The translations under genes were made by a program, and so were the position numbers. A stretch of 64,000 bases of DNA from an uncultured Thiodictyon sp. (GTDB lineage Bacteria > Pseudomonadota > Gammaproteobacteria > Chromatiales > Chromatiaceae). Position 1 is the stretch's first letter. Each line of letters starts with the position of its first letter. The stretch covers positions 21,071 to 85,070 of the forward strand of contig CAILVI010000267.1 in NCBI GenBank assembly GCA_903837595.1. The letters run 5' to 3'. The notes beneath the pieces are model-generated. The model did no database searches. It saw nothing but the letters and a program-made list of their open reading frames with translations, and was not told the DNA's origin. Shown here in pieces: positions 17,782-28,384 of the stretch.

Positions 17782-18289
17782 CGTTGTTCAAACCCGGCGA
17801 GCGGTACTGCGGACGCTGCTGCGGGCGCTGTCCTTGCTGCCGCTCGCCGGCTGTGGCTTTCACCTGCGCGGTGCACTCGAGGTTCCGGCGACGCTTACCC
17901 CCTTGTATGTCCAGGGGGGCGCCGGCTCGCCGGTCTTTCAGGCAATCAAGGAACAGCTCTCCGGCAGCGCCGTTCCCGTGGCCGCCAGCCCGAGCAAGGC
18001 CAAGCTGATCCTGCGCGTGCTGGGGGAGGGGCGCACCTCTCGGGTCGTGGCCACCGACTCTAACGGCAAGGTATTGGCCTATGAGCTGCACTATCTGGTT
18101 ACCTACGATGCGGTGCTGGCGGACGGGAAGCAGTGGCTGCCGCAACAGAAATTGGACTTGGTGCGGACCTTCGACAACCCGGACGTGGAGGTCTTGGGCA
18201 AGCAGCTGGAGGAGGTGCAGATCTACCAGGAGTTCGCCGTCGACGCGGCCGATCGCATCTTGATGCGATTGCGCACTGCACTGCACTGA
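17771..18289 (+). CDS. lptE: LPS-assembly lipoprotein LptE
   Basis: The product has about 172 residues and an N-terminal signal ending in a lipobox, LSLLPLAGC, followed by the typical [20 protein letters not shown] start. LptE is the outer-membrane lipoprotein that plugs the LptD barrel for lipopolysaccharide export. The reading frame starts at a TTG at 17771 and overlaps the end of leuS by 11 bases, which implies translational coupling; no better-placed ATG exists before the signal peptide. holA follows 14 bp downstream, the standard leuS-lptE-holA arrangement. Confidence 0.93.
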   Translation: MSNSVVQTRRAVLRTLLRALSLLPLAGCGFHLRGALEVPATLTPLYVQGGAGSPVFQAIKEQLSGSAVPVAASPSKAKLILRVLGEGRTSRVVATDSNGKVLAYELHYLVTYDAVLADGKQWLPQQKLDLVRTFDNPDVEVLGKQLEEVQIYQEFAVDAADRILMRLRTALH

Positions 18290-18303
18290 GCCGCGGCAAC
18301 GCC

Positions 18304-19326
18304 ATGCGGCTGCGCTTCACTCAACTGTCGGACCAGCTCGCACGCGGGTTGGCTCCGGTCTATCTGATCTGCGGCGACGAGCCCTACCAGCTCGGCGAGG
18401 CTGCCCGGCTGATTCGGGCGCGTGCCCGCGCCGCGGGCTTTGACGAGCGGGAGGTGCTGGACCAGGACGGAGCCTTCGACTGGGGCGCCCTCACCGCCGC
18501 TGCCCGCGCGATGTCGCTGTTTTGCGCGCGCAAGCTCATCGACCTGCGCATCGGCACCGCCAAGCTTGGCAAGGACGGCGGGGCCGCGGTGCGCGCCTAC
18601 TGCGAGCGGCCCTGCCCGGACAACCTGTTGCTGATGACGGCCCCGGCGCTGGAGCGCAAGGAGCTTGAGACCCAATGGGCCAAGGCGGTGGAGGCGCAGG
18701 GCGTGGTGGTTCAGGTGTGGCCGCTCAAGGAACGGGAGCTGGTCCAGTGGCTTGACCAACGGCTCAAGTTCGCCGGCTTCACCCCGGGGCCGGGGGTGGC
18801 GGACCTGTTGGCCGAGCGACTGGAGGGCAATCAGATGGCGGCGGCGCAGGAGATCGAAAAGCTCAAGCTATTGCGCGCGCCGGGACCGCTCGCGCTGGAT
18901 GACCTGTTGGGCACCCTGGCGGACAGCGCCCGTTTCGACCTCTTTGCACTTACTGACGCGGCGCTGGCCGGGGATCGGGCGCGCGTCCAACGGGTGCTGA
19001 CGGTCTTGCGGGCGGAGGGGACCGCGGCGACCCTGGTGCTGTGGGTCTTGGCCCGGGACCTGCGGATGCTGGCCCAGGCCGCCTGGGCTAAGGGGCATCC
19101 GGGGGCGGCGCCGGCGTTCATTGCGCGCCCGCGTCAGGAGATCGTCGAGCGCGCCCTGCGGCGTCTGTCGACCACCCTGCTACGCTCGCTGGTGCGCCAG
19201 TGCGCCCTGGCCGATCGCTCCATCAAGGGCCTGGGCCCCAATGACGCCTGGGAGCGACTCACGTTCATCGCCGACACCCTCGCCAGCGGCGCGCTACGGC
19301 TCCCGCCGCCGCCGACCCCGCGCTGA
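18304..19326 (+). CDS. holA: DNA polymerase III delta subunit
   Basis: The product, 340 residues, is the clamp-loader delta subunit that opens the beta sliding clamp. Family features are APVYLICGDEPYQLGEAARL near the N-terminus, LFCARKLIDLRIG, and the C-terminal helical domain (LVLWVLARDLRMLAQAAWA). No P-loop is present, as expected for delta. The frame extends upstream into lptE, but the ATG at 18304, 14 bp after the lptE stop, gives the expected N-terminus. Confidence 0.93.
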   Translation: MRLRFTQLSDQLARGLAPVYLICGDEPYQLGEAARLIRARARAAGFDEREVLDQDGAFDWGALTAAARAMSLFCARKLIDLRIGTAKLGKDGGAAVRAYCERPCPDNLLLMTAPALERKELETQWAKAVEAQGVVVQVWPLKERELVQWLDQRLKFAGFTPGPGVADLLAERLEGNQMAAAQEIEKLKLLRAPGPLALDDLLGTLADSARFDLFALTDAALAGDRARVQRVLTVLRAEGTAATLVLWVLARDLRMLAQAAWAKGHPGAAPAFIARPRQEIVERALRRLSTTLLRSLVRQCALADRSIKGLGPNDAWERLTFIADTLASGALRLPPPPTPR

Positions 19327-19409
19327 GCGCGAATGGGTGAAGGTTGGTTGGCCGTTCCTAGGCCGCATGTCCCGACGACATCCATGACTGCAAGCGGCTG
19401 AGAATAATG

Positions 19410-19502
19410 GGACAGGATTAACAGGATTTCGCAGGATTTACAGGATTCTTGATACCCTGATCAGCTGTCTTCTAATCCTGAAAAATCCTGTTAATCCTGT
19501 CC
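19410..19502. repeat. Intergenic inverted repeat of the AGGATTAACAGGATT type
   Basis: A 20-bp arm, GGACAGGATTAACAGGATTT (19410-19429), is matched perfectly by its complement at 19483-19502. Between them the AGGATTT motif recurs (19433-19447). The core resembles short AGGATT-rich intergenic repeats found in many bacterial genomes. It lies between the convergent holA and the gene ending at 19574, so a bidirectional terminator role is possible though it lacks a T-run. Confidence 0.85.
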
Positions 19503-19573
19503 AATTTCCAGCGGACGACCACGATGTCATGCGCTTGGGGGGAGGCTTCGCTTCGCGGGTATCGAATCTATGG

Positions 19574-19852
19574 TCAACCTGGCGCGGCTACTACCAGCCC
19601 GTTGCGTTCCAGTACGGCGTAGACCTTGCGGCTGGTCCGCGCCAGCCGGGACAGGTCCCCCAGCGTGGGGCTCTCCCCGGCGGCCAAGCGGCGCTCCCAG
19701 TCATCCAGTTCGCCTTCCAGAAAATCCAGGAGCTTGCGTGAGCAGCCGTCGCACGCCCCGGTGCAGACCCGGGATTGCGGGGCCTCGAAGGGGATCGCCA
19801 CCCGGACCTGGGCGATTAGGTGGCGCATTGCCGTGCGGGTGTCGGGCTTCAT
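19574..19852 (-). CDS. Conserved small protein with Cys-rich motif, unknown
   Basis: The product has 92 residues. The N-terminal half contains HLIAQVRVAIPFEAPQSRVC followed by a CxxxCxxC cluster (CTGACDGC), which could bind a metal or Fe-S cluster. The C-terminal half is helical and charged (LLDFLEGELDDWERRLAAGE, then LARTSRKVYAVLERNGL). It lies 25 bp downstream of the EF-P-like gene in the same direction and is likely cotranscribed with it, so a translation-related role is conceivable. I do not recognise a named family. Confidence 0.65.
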   Translation of the reverse strand: MKPDTRTAMRHLIAQVRVAIPFEAPQSRVCTGACDGCSRKLLDFLEGELDDWERRLAAGESPTLGDLSRLARTSRKVYAVLERNGLVVAAPG

Positions 19853-19877
19853 CCAGGCCGTGGGCTAGCCGGGCGTC

Positions 19878-20441
19878 TCAGACCCGCGACATGAACTCGC
19901 CGGAGAGCGTATTGACCTTGATGGACTCGCCCGACGCCAGGTACTCGGGTACCTGTACCACCAGCCCGGTGCTCAGCGTCGCCGGCTTATTGCGGGCGGA
20001 GGCCGAGGCGCCCTTCATGGCGGGGGCGCAGTCGATCACCTCCAGGACTACCGTGGCGGGCAGCTCGATACCCACCGCGACGGCGTCGACCACCAGGGCA
20101 TAGATCCCCTCCAGACCCTCGGTGAGGTAAGGGAGTTCGGCCTCCAGGGCCTCCAGGTCGAAGCCGTATTGTTCGTAGGTGTCCCGGTCCATGAAGGTGC
20201 AGCCGTCGCTGTCCTGAAACAGGAACTGCACGGCGCGCCGCTCGAAATCGACCGTCTGCACCTGTTCGTCACCCTTGAAGCTGCCCTGGAATTTCTGGCG
20301 ATTGACGACGTTGCGCCCGCGCACCTTGTAGAGCGTGTTGCCGCTGCGCGAGGACGCGGTCTGGACTTGGAGGTCGGTGATATAGACCACCGCACCATCC
20401 ACCTCGAGGACGCTTCCCTTCTTGATTTCACTGGCTTTCAT
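19878..20441 (-). CDS. yeiP: Elongation factor P-like protein (YeiP/EfpL type)
   Basis: The product, 187 residues, has the three-domain EF-P fold and would relieve ribosome stalling. It opens with MKASEIKKGSVLEVDGAVVY. The loop that carries the modified Lys in EF-P reads LQVQTASSRSGNTLYKVR here, as in the YeiP branch rather than canonical EF-P. The C-terminal ATLSTGLVVQVPEYLASGE is strongly conserved with E. coli YeiP as I recall it. A small Cys-rich gene follows 25 bp downstream. Divergent from arfB, another translation-rescue factor. Confidence 0.92.
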   Translation of the reverse strand: MKASEIKKGSVLEVDGAVVYITDLQVQTASSRSGNTLYKVRGRNVVNRQKFQGSFKGDEQVQTVDFERRAVQFLFQDSDGCTFMDRDTYEQYGFDLEALEAELPYLTEGLEGIYALVVDAVAVGIELPATVVLEVIDCAPAMKGASASARNKPATLSTGLVVQVPEYLASGESIKVNTLSGEFMSRV

Positions 20442-20597
20442 GTGTTCACTTGCACTGCGCGTAAGGATTGAGAGGCCGCATCATACAGGCGCGGGAGGGT
20501 CTCGGGGGGCACGGGTCAGCCGTCCGACGCCCATGGGGGCCACGGCGCGGCCGTCCCGGCGGGCACTGGGTCCGGCGCCTGGGGTAGAATCCGACCC

Positions 20598-21020
20598 ATG
20601 ATCCAGGTTACCGCACACATCCGCATCGACCCCGCCGAACTTGAGGAGCAATTCTGCCGCTCCCCGGGGCCCGGCGGGCAGAACGTCAACAAGGTCGAGA
20701 CGGCCGTGCAGTTGCGCTTCGACGTGGCGCACTCGGCGTCCCTGCCGGAGGACGTGCGCGCGCGTCTGCTGCGGCTCGGCGGGCGGCGGGTCGACAACGC
20801 GGGTGTACTGACCATCGAGGCGCACCGCTTCCGCACCCGCGAGCGCAACCGCGAGGACGCCCGCAGCCGCCTGGTCGCACTGATTGCGCGCGCCGCCCAC
20901 CGGCCCAAGCCGCGGGTGGCGACCAAGCCCACCCGCGCCTCCAAAGAGCGGCGGCTTGAGAGCAAACGGGCCACCTCAAGTACCAAGCGGCTGCGCGGGC
21001 GGCATGCGGGCGATGACTGA
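20598..21020 (+). CDS. arfB: Alternative ribosome-rescue factor ArfB (peptidyl-tRNA hydrolase)
   Basis: The product, 140 residues, carries the catalytic GGQ loop in SPGPGGQNVNKVETAV and a basic C-terminal tail (KPTRASKERRLESKRATSS) that in ArfB threads into the mRNA channel of stalled ribosomes. The length is that of ArfB/YaeJ rather than a full release factor, and the anticodon-recognition domains of RF1/RF2 are absent. The ATG at 20598 opens the family N-terminus IQVTAHIRIDPAELEEQF. Confidence 0.93.
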   Translation: MIQVTAHIRIDPAELEEQFCRSPGPGGQNVNKVETAVQLRFDVAHSASLPEDVRARLLRLGGRRVDNAGVLTIEAHRFRTRERNREDARSRLVALIARAAHRPKPRVATKPTRASKERRLESKRATSSTKRLRGRHAGDD

Positions 21021-21052
21021 ATTCGAGCCGTGTTCGCGATTGAGGCGATGAC

Positions 21053-22117
21053 TCACCTGGCACAGAAACGGCGCAGCCGTGGGCTGCCGCGGGCGGACTC
21101 CTCCCCCGATGGCAGGGCGGCCTGCGGGTTCGCCAGCCAGGTGGCAATGTCGCTCATCACCCGTTCCCGCTGGAGGTCCCGGGTCAGCATGTGCCAACCT
21201 CGGGCATAGAGTACCAGCCGCAGGTCCGGGTTCGCGGCGGGCAGATCATTGAGTAAGGCGCAGAAGGCCGCGCGAGGGATGATGCGGTCGTGCTCGCCGT
21301 AGAGTACCAGTGCCGGCCGCGGTAGACGGGGCGCGGCGGCGCGGGCGAGATCCATCAAATTGGTGAGGCCCCACAGGGCTTCGATCCGGGTTGCCCTGAT
21401 GATCAGTGGGTCGTCGGCATAGGTCTGCAGCATGGCCCGGTTGTCGGTGGGCGGGCGTTTGAGCCCTTTGCCCGTCAACGTCAGCCAAGGCAAGGCGCGT
21501 GCCGTGATCGCGAGCGCCAGGCGCTGCAGCGGGGGCATGGTGTCACGTGACCAGACCGCCGGGGCGATCAGCACGGTGCCCGCGACGTTGGCCGTCACTC
21601 CCGCGGCCATGATCTCCGCGCCGCCCATGCTCTCCCCCACCAGATACAGGGGTAGGCGGGGGTGGCGTTGATGCAGCAGTGCGGCGAGGGTTCGCAGATC
21701 CGCGATCAGGTTGTCCTCGCCTGCCCAATGGCCGCGCCGCTGGGTAGCGCCGAAACCGCGCTGGTCGTAGGCGTAGACGAGGAAGCCGTGGGCGGCAAGC
21801 GCGGGGCCGAGCTGGGCGAAGGTTAGCCCCGCGTGCTCATTGAAGCCGTGCAGCGCAAGCACCAGGCCCCGCGCCGTGCGGGCGTCGCCCCAACGGCGCA
21901 GTGGCAACCGATAGTCGTCGTCCATCACGGCCGTCGTCGTCGTGAGCCGGGCCGGCCCGCTCGCTGACCGGGGACTGTGCGGCGGCACCCCGGCGCAGCC
22001 GGTCAGCAGGACGAGCACTGCAAGGGTCCAGCACAGGGTGGGTGTGCCGCCCGCGGTGCCTGTTGACTCGATCAGCGTCCCCTCATTCTTCCGTCTCCAC
22101 CACCACCCCGGCTCCAT
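21053..22117 (-). CDS. Alpha/beta hydrolase, lipoprotein (monoacylglycerol lipase/S33-like)
   Basis: The product has about 354 residues. A hydrophobic segment ends in a lipobox (VLVLLTGCAG near residues 35-44), so the protein is probably an envelope lipoprotein. The hydrolase fold shows GLVLALHGFNEHAG (oxyanion region), a nucleophile elbow LVGESMGGAEI (GxSxG), the acid in ALVLYGEHDRIIP and the catalytic His in ARGWHMLTRD. The ATG at 22117 overlaps the preceding small gene by 35 bp; a later non-ATG start is possible because the distance to the lipobox is longer than usual. Substrate unknown; esterase or lipase activity is likely. Confidence 0.82.
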   Translation of the reverse strand: MEPGWWWRRKNEGTLIESTGTAGGTPTLCWTLAVLVLLTGCAGVPPHSPRSASGPARLTTTTAVMDDDYRLPLRRWGDARTARGLVLALHGFNEHAGLTFAQLGPALAAHGFLVYAYDQRGFGATQRRGHWAGEDNLIADLRTLAALLHQRHPRLPLYLVGESMGGAEIMAAGVTANVAGTVLIAPAVWSRDTMPPLQRLALAITARALPWLTLTGKGLKRPPTDNRAMLQTYADDPLIIRATRIEALWGLTNLMDLARAAAPRLPRPALVLYGEHDRIIPRAAFCALLNDLPAANPDLRLVLYARGWHMLTRDLQRERVMSDIATWLANPQAALPSGEESARGSPRLRRFCAR

Positions 22118-22262
22118 GGCGGCCGGTGATGATCACCAATTTGCCCAGCGTCGGGTGACGGGCGGTGACGACTGTGAAGTCGTCGGCCGCCTTTTCGGCC
22201 AGGGTCTCACTCTCGTCCTTGAGGTCACGGATGACCGGGGGATTGGCATCGAACATGCGCAT
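22083..22262 (-). CDS. 59-residue protein overlapping the hydrolase gene
   Basis: A 60-codon frame opens at the ATG at 22260-22262 (a second in-frame ATG at 22256) and ends with TGA at 22083. The product, beginning MRMFDANPPVIRDLKDESET and ending in GRHGAGVVVETEE, has a soluble acidic/Gly pattern with no membrane segment. Its end overlaps the hydrolase ATG by 35 bp in the same direction, which favours translational coupling. No family recognised; the coherent codon usage and coupling support a real gene. Confidence 0.5.
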   Translation of the reverse strand: MRMFDANPPVIRDLKDESETLAEKAADDFTVVTARHPTLGKLVIITGRHGAGVVVETEE

Positions 22263-22300
22263 GGGTAGGCTCCGGGTGAATGGGTGGTGAGCGGTCAGGC

Positions 22301-22420
22301 GTAGGTCGGGTTAGCGAAGAGTAACCCGACATTTCGGTGCCGCATGTCGGGTTACGGCGCGCGTTAAGCCTCTGTCCTGTCAACAGATGCCGTGCCCCGC
22401 GCGCCTAACCCGACCTACGG
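22301..22420. repeat. Composite GTAGGTCGGGTTAG palindromic repeat
   Basis: The left part, GTAGGTCGGGTTAGCG (22301) followed by GTAACCCGAC (22321-22330), is a hairpin; the right part contains TGTCGGGTTAC, then GCGCGCCTAACCCGACCTAC, which pairs back with the left end. The same composite in the opposite orientation lies at 38240-38346. It sits in the gap between the small gene at 22262 and the GlcG-like pseudogene. REP-like family; function unknown. Confidence 0.8.
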
Positions 22421-22502
22421 GATCGTGCAAAATGAGCGTGGCGGCGGAATGCCTCTTACAATCTCCGGCGCGTGGGAACGAGACGGAAGACGCCTGGTCC
22501 GG

Positions 22503-22995
22503 CTACTGCTTGCGGTCCAAGTCCTCTTGAATCTTGGCGATGCCGGCCAGGGCGCACTCCTCGTCGGCCTCACCGGCCGGCGAGCCGCTCACCCCGACCC
22601 CGGCCACCAGGACGCTCCCGCCCATCAGGACCGGCACCCCCCCGGCGGACATCAGCACCCCGTTGAGATGGCCGATGGCACTATTGGCCCGCTCCCGCAT
22701 GGCGGAGGTAGCGGCGCTGAAGTTGGCCGCGGTCTTGGCCTTCTGTTCGCTGAGATTGGCCATCAGCGGGGCGGCCAGGGTGTCGCGCAGGGGTGACCTG
22801 GACGGTGCCGGCGCGATCGACCACGGTCACGGCCACCTCGAACCCCTTGTCCCGACAGGCGGCCATCGCCCCCTCTGCGACCTTGAGGGCGGCGCTCAGG
22901 GAGAGGTGCGGCAGCTGCACCAGCAGGGGGTCATCGGCCAGCGCGGGGGTGGCGATCAGCAGGGCCGCGGCGGCGGCACACAAGGTCTTGGTCAT
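22503..22995 (-). pseudogene. GlcG/HbpS-family secreted protein, frameshifted
   Basis: The start codon at 22995 gives a signal peptide (MTKTLCAAAAALLIATPALA) and an HbpS/GlcG-like N-terminus ending in VAVTVVDRAGTVQV. The family sequence then continues in another frame (LSEQKAKTAANFSAATSA, then GGVPVLMGGSVLVAGVGVSG). The shift falls at a run of four G at 22790-22793: removing one G restores a continuous protein of about 163 residues. So this is either a frameshifted gene or a sequencing error in a homopolymer. GlcG/HbpS proteins bind haem or glycolate-related ligands. It lies 30 bp downstream of ispG and is probably in the same transcript. Confidence 0.8.
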
Positions 22996-23024
22996 TGTCG
23001 GGTCCTCTGTGATGGGGCGGGCCA

Positions 23025-24260
<1,236 letters not shown>

Positions 24261-24329
24261 GCTGACCTCGCCGTGGAGCGGCCTGGGGGACTCGAAAAAA
24301 AGCCGTACAAAGATGAACCCTGCGGGGCT

Positions 24330-25184
24330 TCAGGGCAAGTGCGAGCGTAACCCCTGAATGATCGGCAGATAGTCCGGGTGCTCCTGATCGATGCCGCCAT
24401 GCCGGACCAGGAAGTCGATCACCACCAGGTTGCAGTTGAGTTTGAACTCCTCGGTGTTCCGGACCAATTCTGCCACCGCTGCCAACGGCAGGCGGGTGAA
24501 TGACTCCACCTCCCCGTCGGTGCAGCGCGGCACGAAGTCCGCCGGTAGTTCCAGGTCGTAACAGAACATCACGTCCGGCTTCAGCCCGTCGCGGGCCTCC
24601 CGGCAGTAGGTCACGGCGCCCACGGCTACGGCCTGATCCGCGAGCGCGGGGCCGATGTCGGCCTCCTCGCGGCACTCCTTGCGCAGGTTCTCGCGCAGCC
24701 CGACCCCGTGGGGCAGGCCGCCGGCCACCAGGTTATCCAGGCACAGTGGATAGACGCGACGGTCGGCCGAGCGACGGCCGATCCACAGCTCAATCCCGCG
24801 CGCCGTGCGCACGAAGCCGTTGAGGTGCTGACCGAAGGCGCGCACCCCGAACCAGGGGGCGGCGGTGCGGTCGATCAGGCAGCGGGCCTGGTCACGGCGA
24901 CCCGGGGTCACGGCGTAGCGCTCGCCATGCAGGTGGGCGATCAGGCCCTCAGCGACCAGGGTCTCAACCACTCCCGCCAGGCACTGCGAGCGCGCCGCGA
25001 ACCCGGCCGGGGCACCGACCCAGTCGACCCGATCGGCGTCCACGCGAAACTGGTCGGGCCAGCGCCGCAGCTCGGCCGCAAAGACCGGCCGCAGCGAGCC
25101 GATGCGCTCACGGGCCAGGGTCCAGGGCAGAAAGCCGGCCGGGTCCCAGGCGTTGCAGGCGCGGACCTTCTCGAGATAACTCAT
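24330..25184 (-). CDS. NUDIX hydrolase (DUF4743-type)
   Basis: The product, 284 residues, has an N-terminal DUF4743-like region (SYLEKVRACNAWDPAGFLPW) and a NUDIX domain near residues 140-270. The nudix box is readable: GLPHGVGLRENLRKECREEA followed by DIG, that is G(x5)E(x7)REx2E. Such proteins hydrolyse nucleotide diphosphate derivatives. The ATG at 25184 overlaps the mazG stop (ATGA), which shows tight coupling to another nucleotide house-cleaning enzyme; an earlier GTG/ATG upstream inside mazG is less likely. Confidence 0.87.
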   Translation of the reverse strand: MSYLEKVRACNAWDPAGFLPWTLARERIGSLRPVFAAELRRWPDQFRVDADRVDWVGAPAGFAARSQCLAGVVETLVAEGLIAHLHGERYAVTPGRRDQARCLIDRTAAPWFGVRAFGQHLNGFVRTARGIELWIGRRSADRRVYPLCLDNLVAGGLPHGVGLRENLRKECREEADIGPALADQAVAVGAVTYCREARDGLKPDVMFCYDLELPADFVPRCTDGEVESFTRLPLAAVAELVRNTEEFKLNCNLVVIDFLVRHGGIDQEHPDYLPIIQGLRSHLP

Positions 25185-25987
25185 GATCCATCCGCCTTGG
25201 CGTCTTCCCACAGGCGCTCCATCTGCGCACGCACGGCCGGTCCCGGCTGCAACCCCTGGGCGGCGAGCCCCGTCTCGATCCGCGCGAAGCGCCGTTCAAA
25301 CCGATGGTTCGCGGCGCGCAGGGCCTGCTCGGCATCCACCCCCAGATGCCGCGCCAGATTGACGCAGGAGAACAGCAGGTCGCCGATCTCATGCACGCGC
25401 GCGGTGGGGTCGACGTGTTCGGCGAGCGTCTCACGGCACTCGTCCAACTCCTCCTGCACCTTGTCGAGTACCCCGGCGATGGCGTCCCAGTCGAAGCCCA
25501 CCCGGGCCGCCCGCCGCTGGAGCTTTTCGGCACGGACCAGGGCGGGCAGCGCTTGGGCGACCCCGGCCAGGACGCCGACGGGGGCGCCGACCGCCCCCGG
25601 GTCGCCCGCCCGTTCTCGGGCCTTCTCGCGCTCCCAGTGGGCACGTACCGCCGTGGTGTCCGCGAGTGCCGCATCCGCGAAGACGTGCGGGTGCCGGCGG
25701 ACCATCTTGTCGCAGATGGCCCGTACCACGTCCGGGAAGGCGAAGGCCCCCTGCTCTTGCGCCATGCGGGCATGGAAGACCACCTGGAACAGCAGGTCCC
25801 CTAACTCGTCGCGCAGGTCGGTGAGTGAGCCGGACTCGATCGCCTCCGCCACCTCGTAGGCCTCCTCCAGCGTGAAGGGCAGGACGGTGCTGAAGGTCTG
25901 GGCCAGGTCCCAGGGACAACCGCCCGCCGGGTCGCGCAGGCGGGCCATGATGGTCAACAACTCGTCGATGGTGGTCTTGTCGGGCAT
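25181..25987 (-). CDS. mazG: Nucleoside triphosphate pyrophosphohydrolase MazG
   Basis: The product, 268 residues, has the double-domain MazG size. The first domain shows LRDPAGGCPWDLAQTFSTV, FTLEEAYEVAEAIESG and LRDELGDLLFQVVFHARMAQ with the EExxE and ExxD metal ligands; the second repeats the pattern weakly in VQEELDECRETL and IGDLLFSCVNLARHLGV. MazG hydrolyses non-canonical NTPs and ppGpp-like nucleotides. It is the first gene of the group with the nudix hydrolase and ispG. Confidence 0.94.
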   Translation of the reverse strand: MPDKTTIDELLTIMARLRDPAGGCPWDLAQTFSTVLPFTLEEAYEVAEAIESGSLTDLRDELGDLLFQVVFHARMAQEQGAFAFPDVVRAICDKMVRRHPHVFADAALADTTAVRAHWEREKARERAGDPGAVGAPVGVLAGVAQALPALVRAEKLQRRAARVGFDWDAIAGVLDKVQEELDECRETLAEHVDPTARVHEIGDLLFSCVNLARHLGVDAEQALRAANHRFERRFARIETGLAAQGLQPGPAVRAQMERLWEDAKADGS

Positions 25988-26048
25988 GGGCTTAGCTGAT
26001 TCGAGGGCCTATCGTGGATCGCAGGGACGCGCCGGAACTGAAGTTCCA

Positions 26049-26237
26049 TCAGCGCCGTATCGGCGGCGGCAGCGGTTCGGCCGTGCTGAGGCTATCGGCC
26101 CACGCCTGCACCGCCTGGTGGTCGATGACTTGGCCAGCGTCCACCTCGGCCAACGCTTCGCGGGTCAGACGGCTGCGCTCCTGTTCCTGGTCGACCTTCT
26201 CCGCCAGCAAGATCGGAACCTGTGCGGTCAGCGCCAT
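26049..26237 (-). CDS. Orphan antitoxin-like protein (CopG/RHH-type, short)
   Basis: The product is 62 residues: MALTAQVPILLAEKVDQ, a polar linker, then the segment IDHQAVQAWADSLSTAEPLP. This last segment is what I recall from the C-terminal toxin-binding tail of small antitoxins whose partner is a RelE/ParE- or PIN-type toxin. The central part appears shortened relative to a full ribbon-helix-helix protein. No toxin gene lies downstream (the next 60 bp lead into mazG), so it is an orphan or remnant. Moderate confidence as an antitoxin. Confidence 0.5.
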   Translation of the reverse strand: MALTAQVPILLAEKVDQEQERSRLTREALAEVDAGQVIDHQAVQAWADSLSTAEPLPPPIRR

Positions 26238-26395
26238 GGTCTTTGCCCTCTTACCAATTCCCTCAAATCATAGTGATTAAGAACGATTGATACAACAGAA
26301 GGTGCCGTCGGCCATGCGGGAGGCGCGAACGCCCCGCCTTTTCCGGCTTCCTGTTAGGATATGCGGCTTCGCCGAGCATCTGAGTATTTAAAACC

Positions 26396-27321
<926 letters not shown>

Positions 27322-27325
<4 letters not shown>

Positions 27326-28131
27326 ACGCAGGCGGTACCCTCGCGGGGCTCGGGGTCCTGGTGACCCGGCCCCAGGCGCAGGCCGCGGGTCTGTGCCGGC
27401 TGATCGAGTCCGCCGGCGGTCGGGCGCTGCCCTTCCCGACCATGGAGATCCAGCCGGTCGCCGACCCCGCGCCGGCGCGCGCGCTGCTCGCCCAGGACTG
27501 GGACCTGATGGTCTTCACCAGCCGCAACGCGGTGGACCTGGCCCTGGCACTGGGGTGCGACGCGACCTGGCCGCGGGTGGCCCGGCTGGCGGCGATCGGG
27601 CGCGCCACCGCGGCCGCCTTGAGCGCCGCTGGGCGCGCCCCCGACCTGGTCCCGCCCGAGCGCTTCGACAGTGAGGCACTGACGGCCATGCCCGAGTTGG
27701 CCGCCATGGCCGGCCGGCGGGTGCTGATCGTGCGCGGGGAGGGCGGGCGCGCGCTGCTCGGGGAGGTGCTCAGTGAGCGCGGCGCACTGGTCGAGTTCGC
27801 CGAGGTCTACCGACGGGTGCGCCCGACCGTCGACCCAGGCCCCTTGCTTGAACAGTGGCCGACGCAGGTGGGCCTGGCCATCGCCACCAGTGACGAGGTG
27901 CTGCTCAATCTGGTCGAGATGCTGGGCGCCGCCGGGCGCGACCTGCTGCTTGCTACCCCGCTGGTGGTGATCAGTGAGCGCACCGCGACGACCGCGCAGG
28001 GCTTGGGCTTTCGCCGGGTGCGGGTGGCCGAGCGCGCCGAGGACCAGGCGATCGTGACGGCCTTGGGCGCGCTGGCGGGGGAGGCCGGCCGCGGTGAGCC
28101 TGTGAAGGTATTCGGAGCGTCTCCGACGTAG
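27322..28131 (+). CDS. hemD: Uroporphyrinogen-III synthase
   Basis: The product, 269 residues, catalyses cyclisation with ring-D inversion of hydroxymethylbilane. The family has little conservation; visible landmarks are [20 protein letters not shown] at the N-terminus, [26 protein letters not shown], the [18 protein letters not shown] stretch and the late [16 protein letters not shown]. Coupling to hemC by ATGA overlap makes the assignment secure. Its TAG stop lies within the repeat that begins at 28128. Confidence 0.93.
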
Positions 28132-28234
28132 CCCGGATGAAGCGCAGCGGAATCCGGGGGGGGCGCAGACACGCAAGGAATCAGTGGCTTGCAGCGGCGA
28201 CCCGGATTCCGCTGCGCTCCATCCAGGCTACGGG
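28128..28234. repeat. GTAGCCCGGATGAAGC / GCTGCGCTCCATCC inverted repeat after hemD
   Basis: The left arm reads GTAGCCCGGATGAAGCGCAG (28128 on), followed by CGGAATCCGGG; the right arm (28200-28234) is its complement with minor changes, ending in ATCCAGGCTACGGG. About 30 bases separate the arms. This is a REP-like composite seen in many gammaproteobacterial genomes. It overlaps the hemD stop codon, so it may shape the 3' end of the hem transcript. From here to 28384 I see nothing else. Confidence 0.8.
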
Positions 28235-28384
28235 ACTACGGTGTACTCGGGTACCTCGGCGGCGGTCAGCATAGGCGAAGTCTAATCCAGCGGAGTTCAA
28301 TGGTCGCCCTTCGCGTAGGCCAACACCGGGGCGCTGTGATCCAGGTCACCCGGGGCTTGGTGCTGCCCTGGGAACCGGCGGCAG

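Noticed and set aside
19410-19502. Inverted repeat as an insertion-sequence terminus
   Set aside because: No transposase frame between or near the arms; the AGGATT core is a common intergenic repeat.
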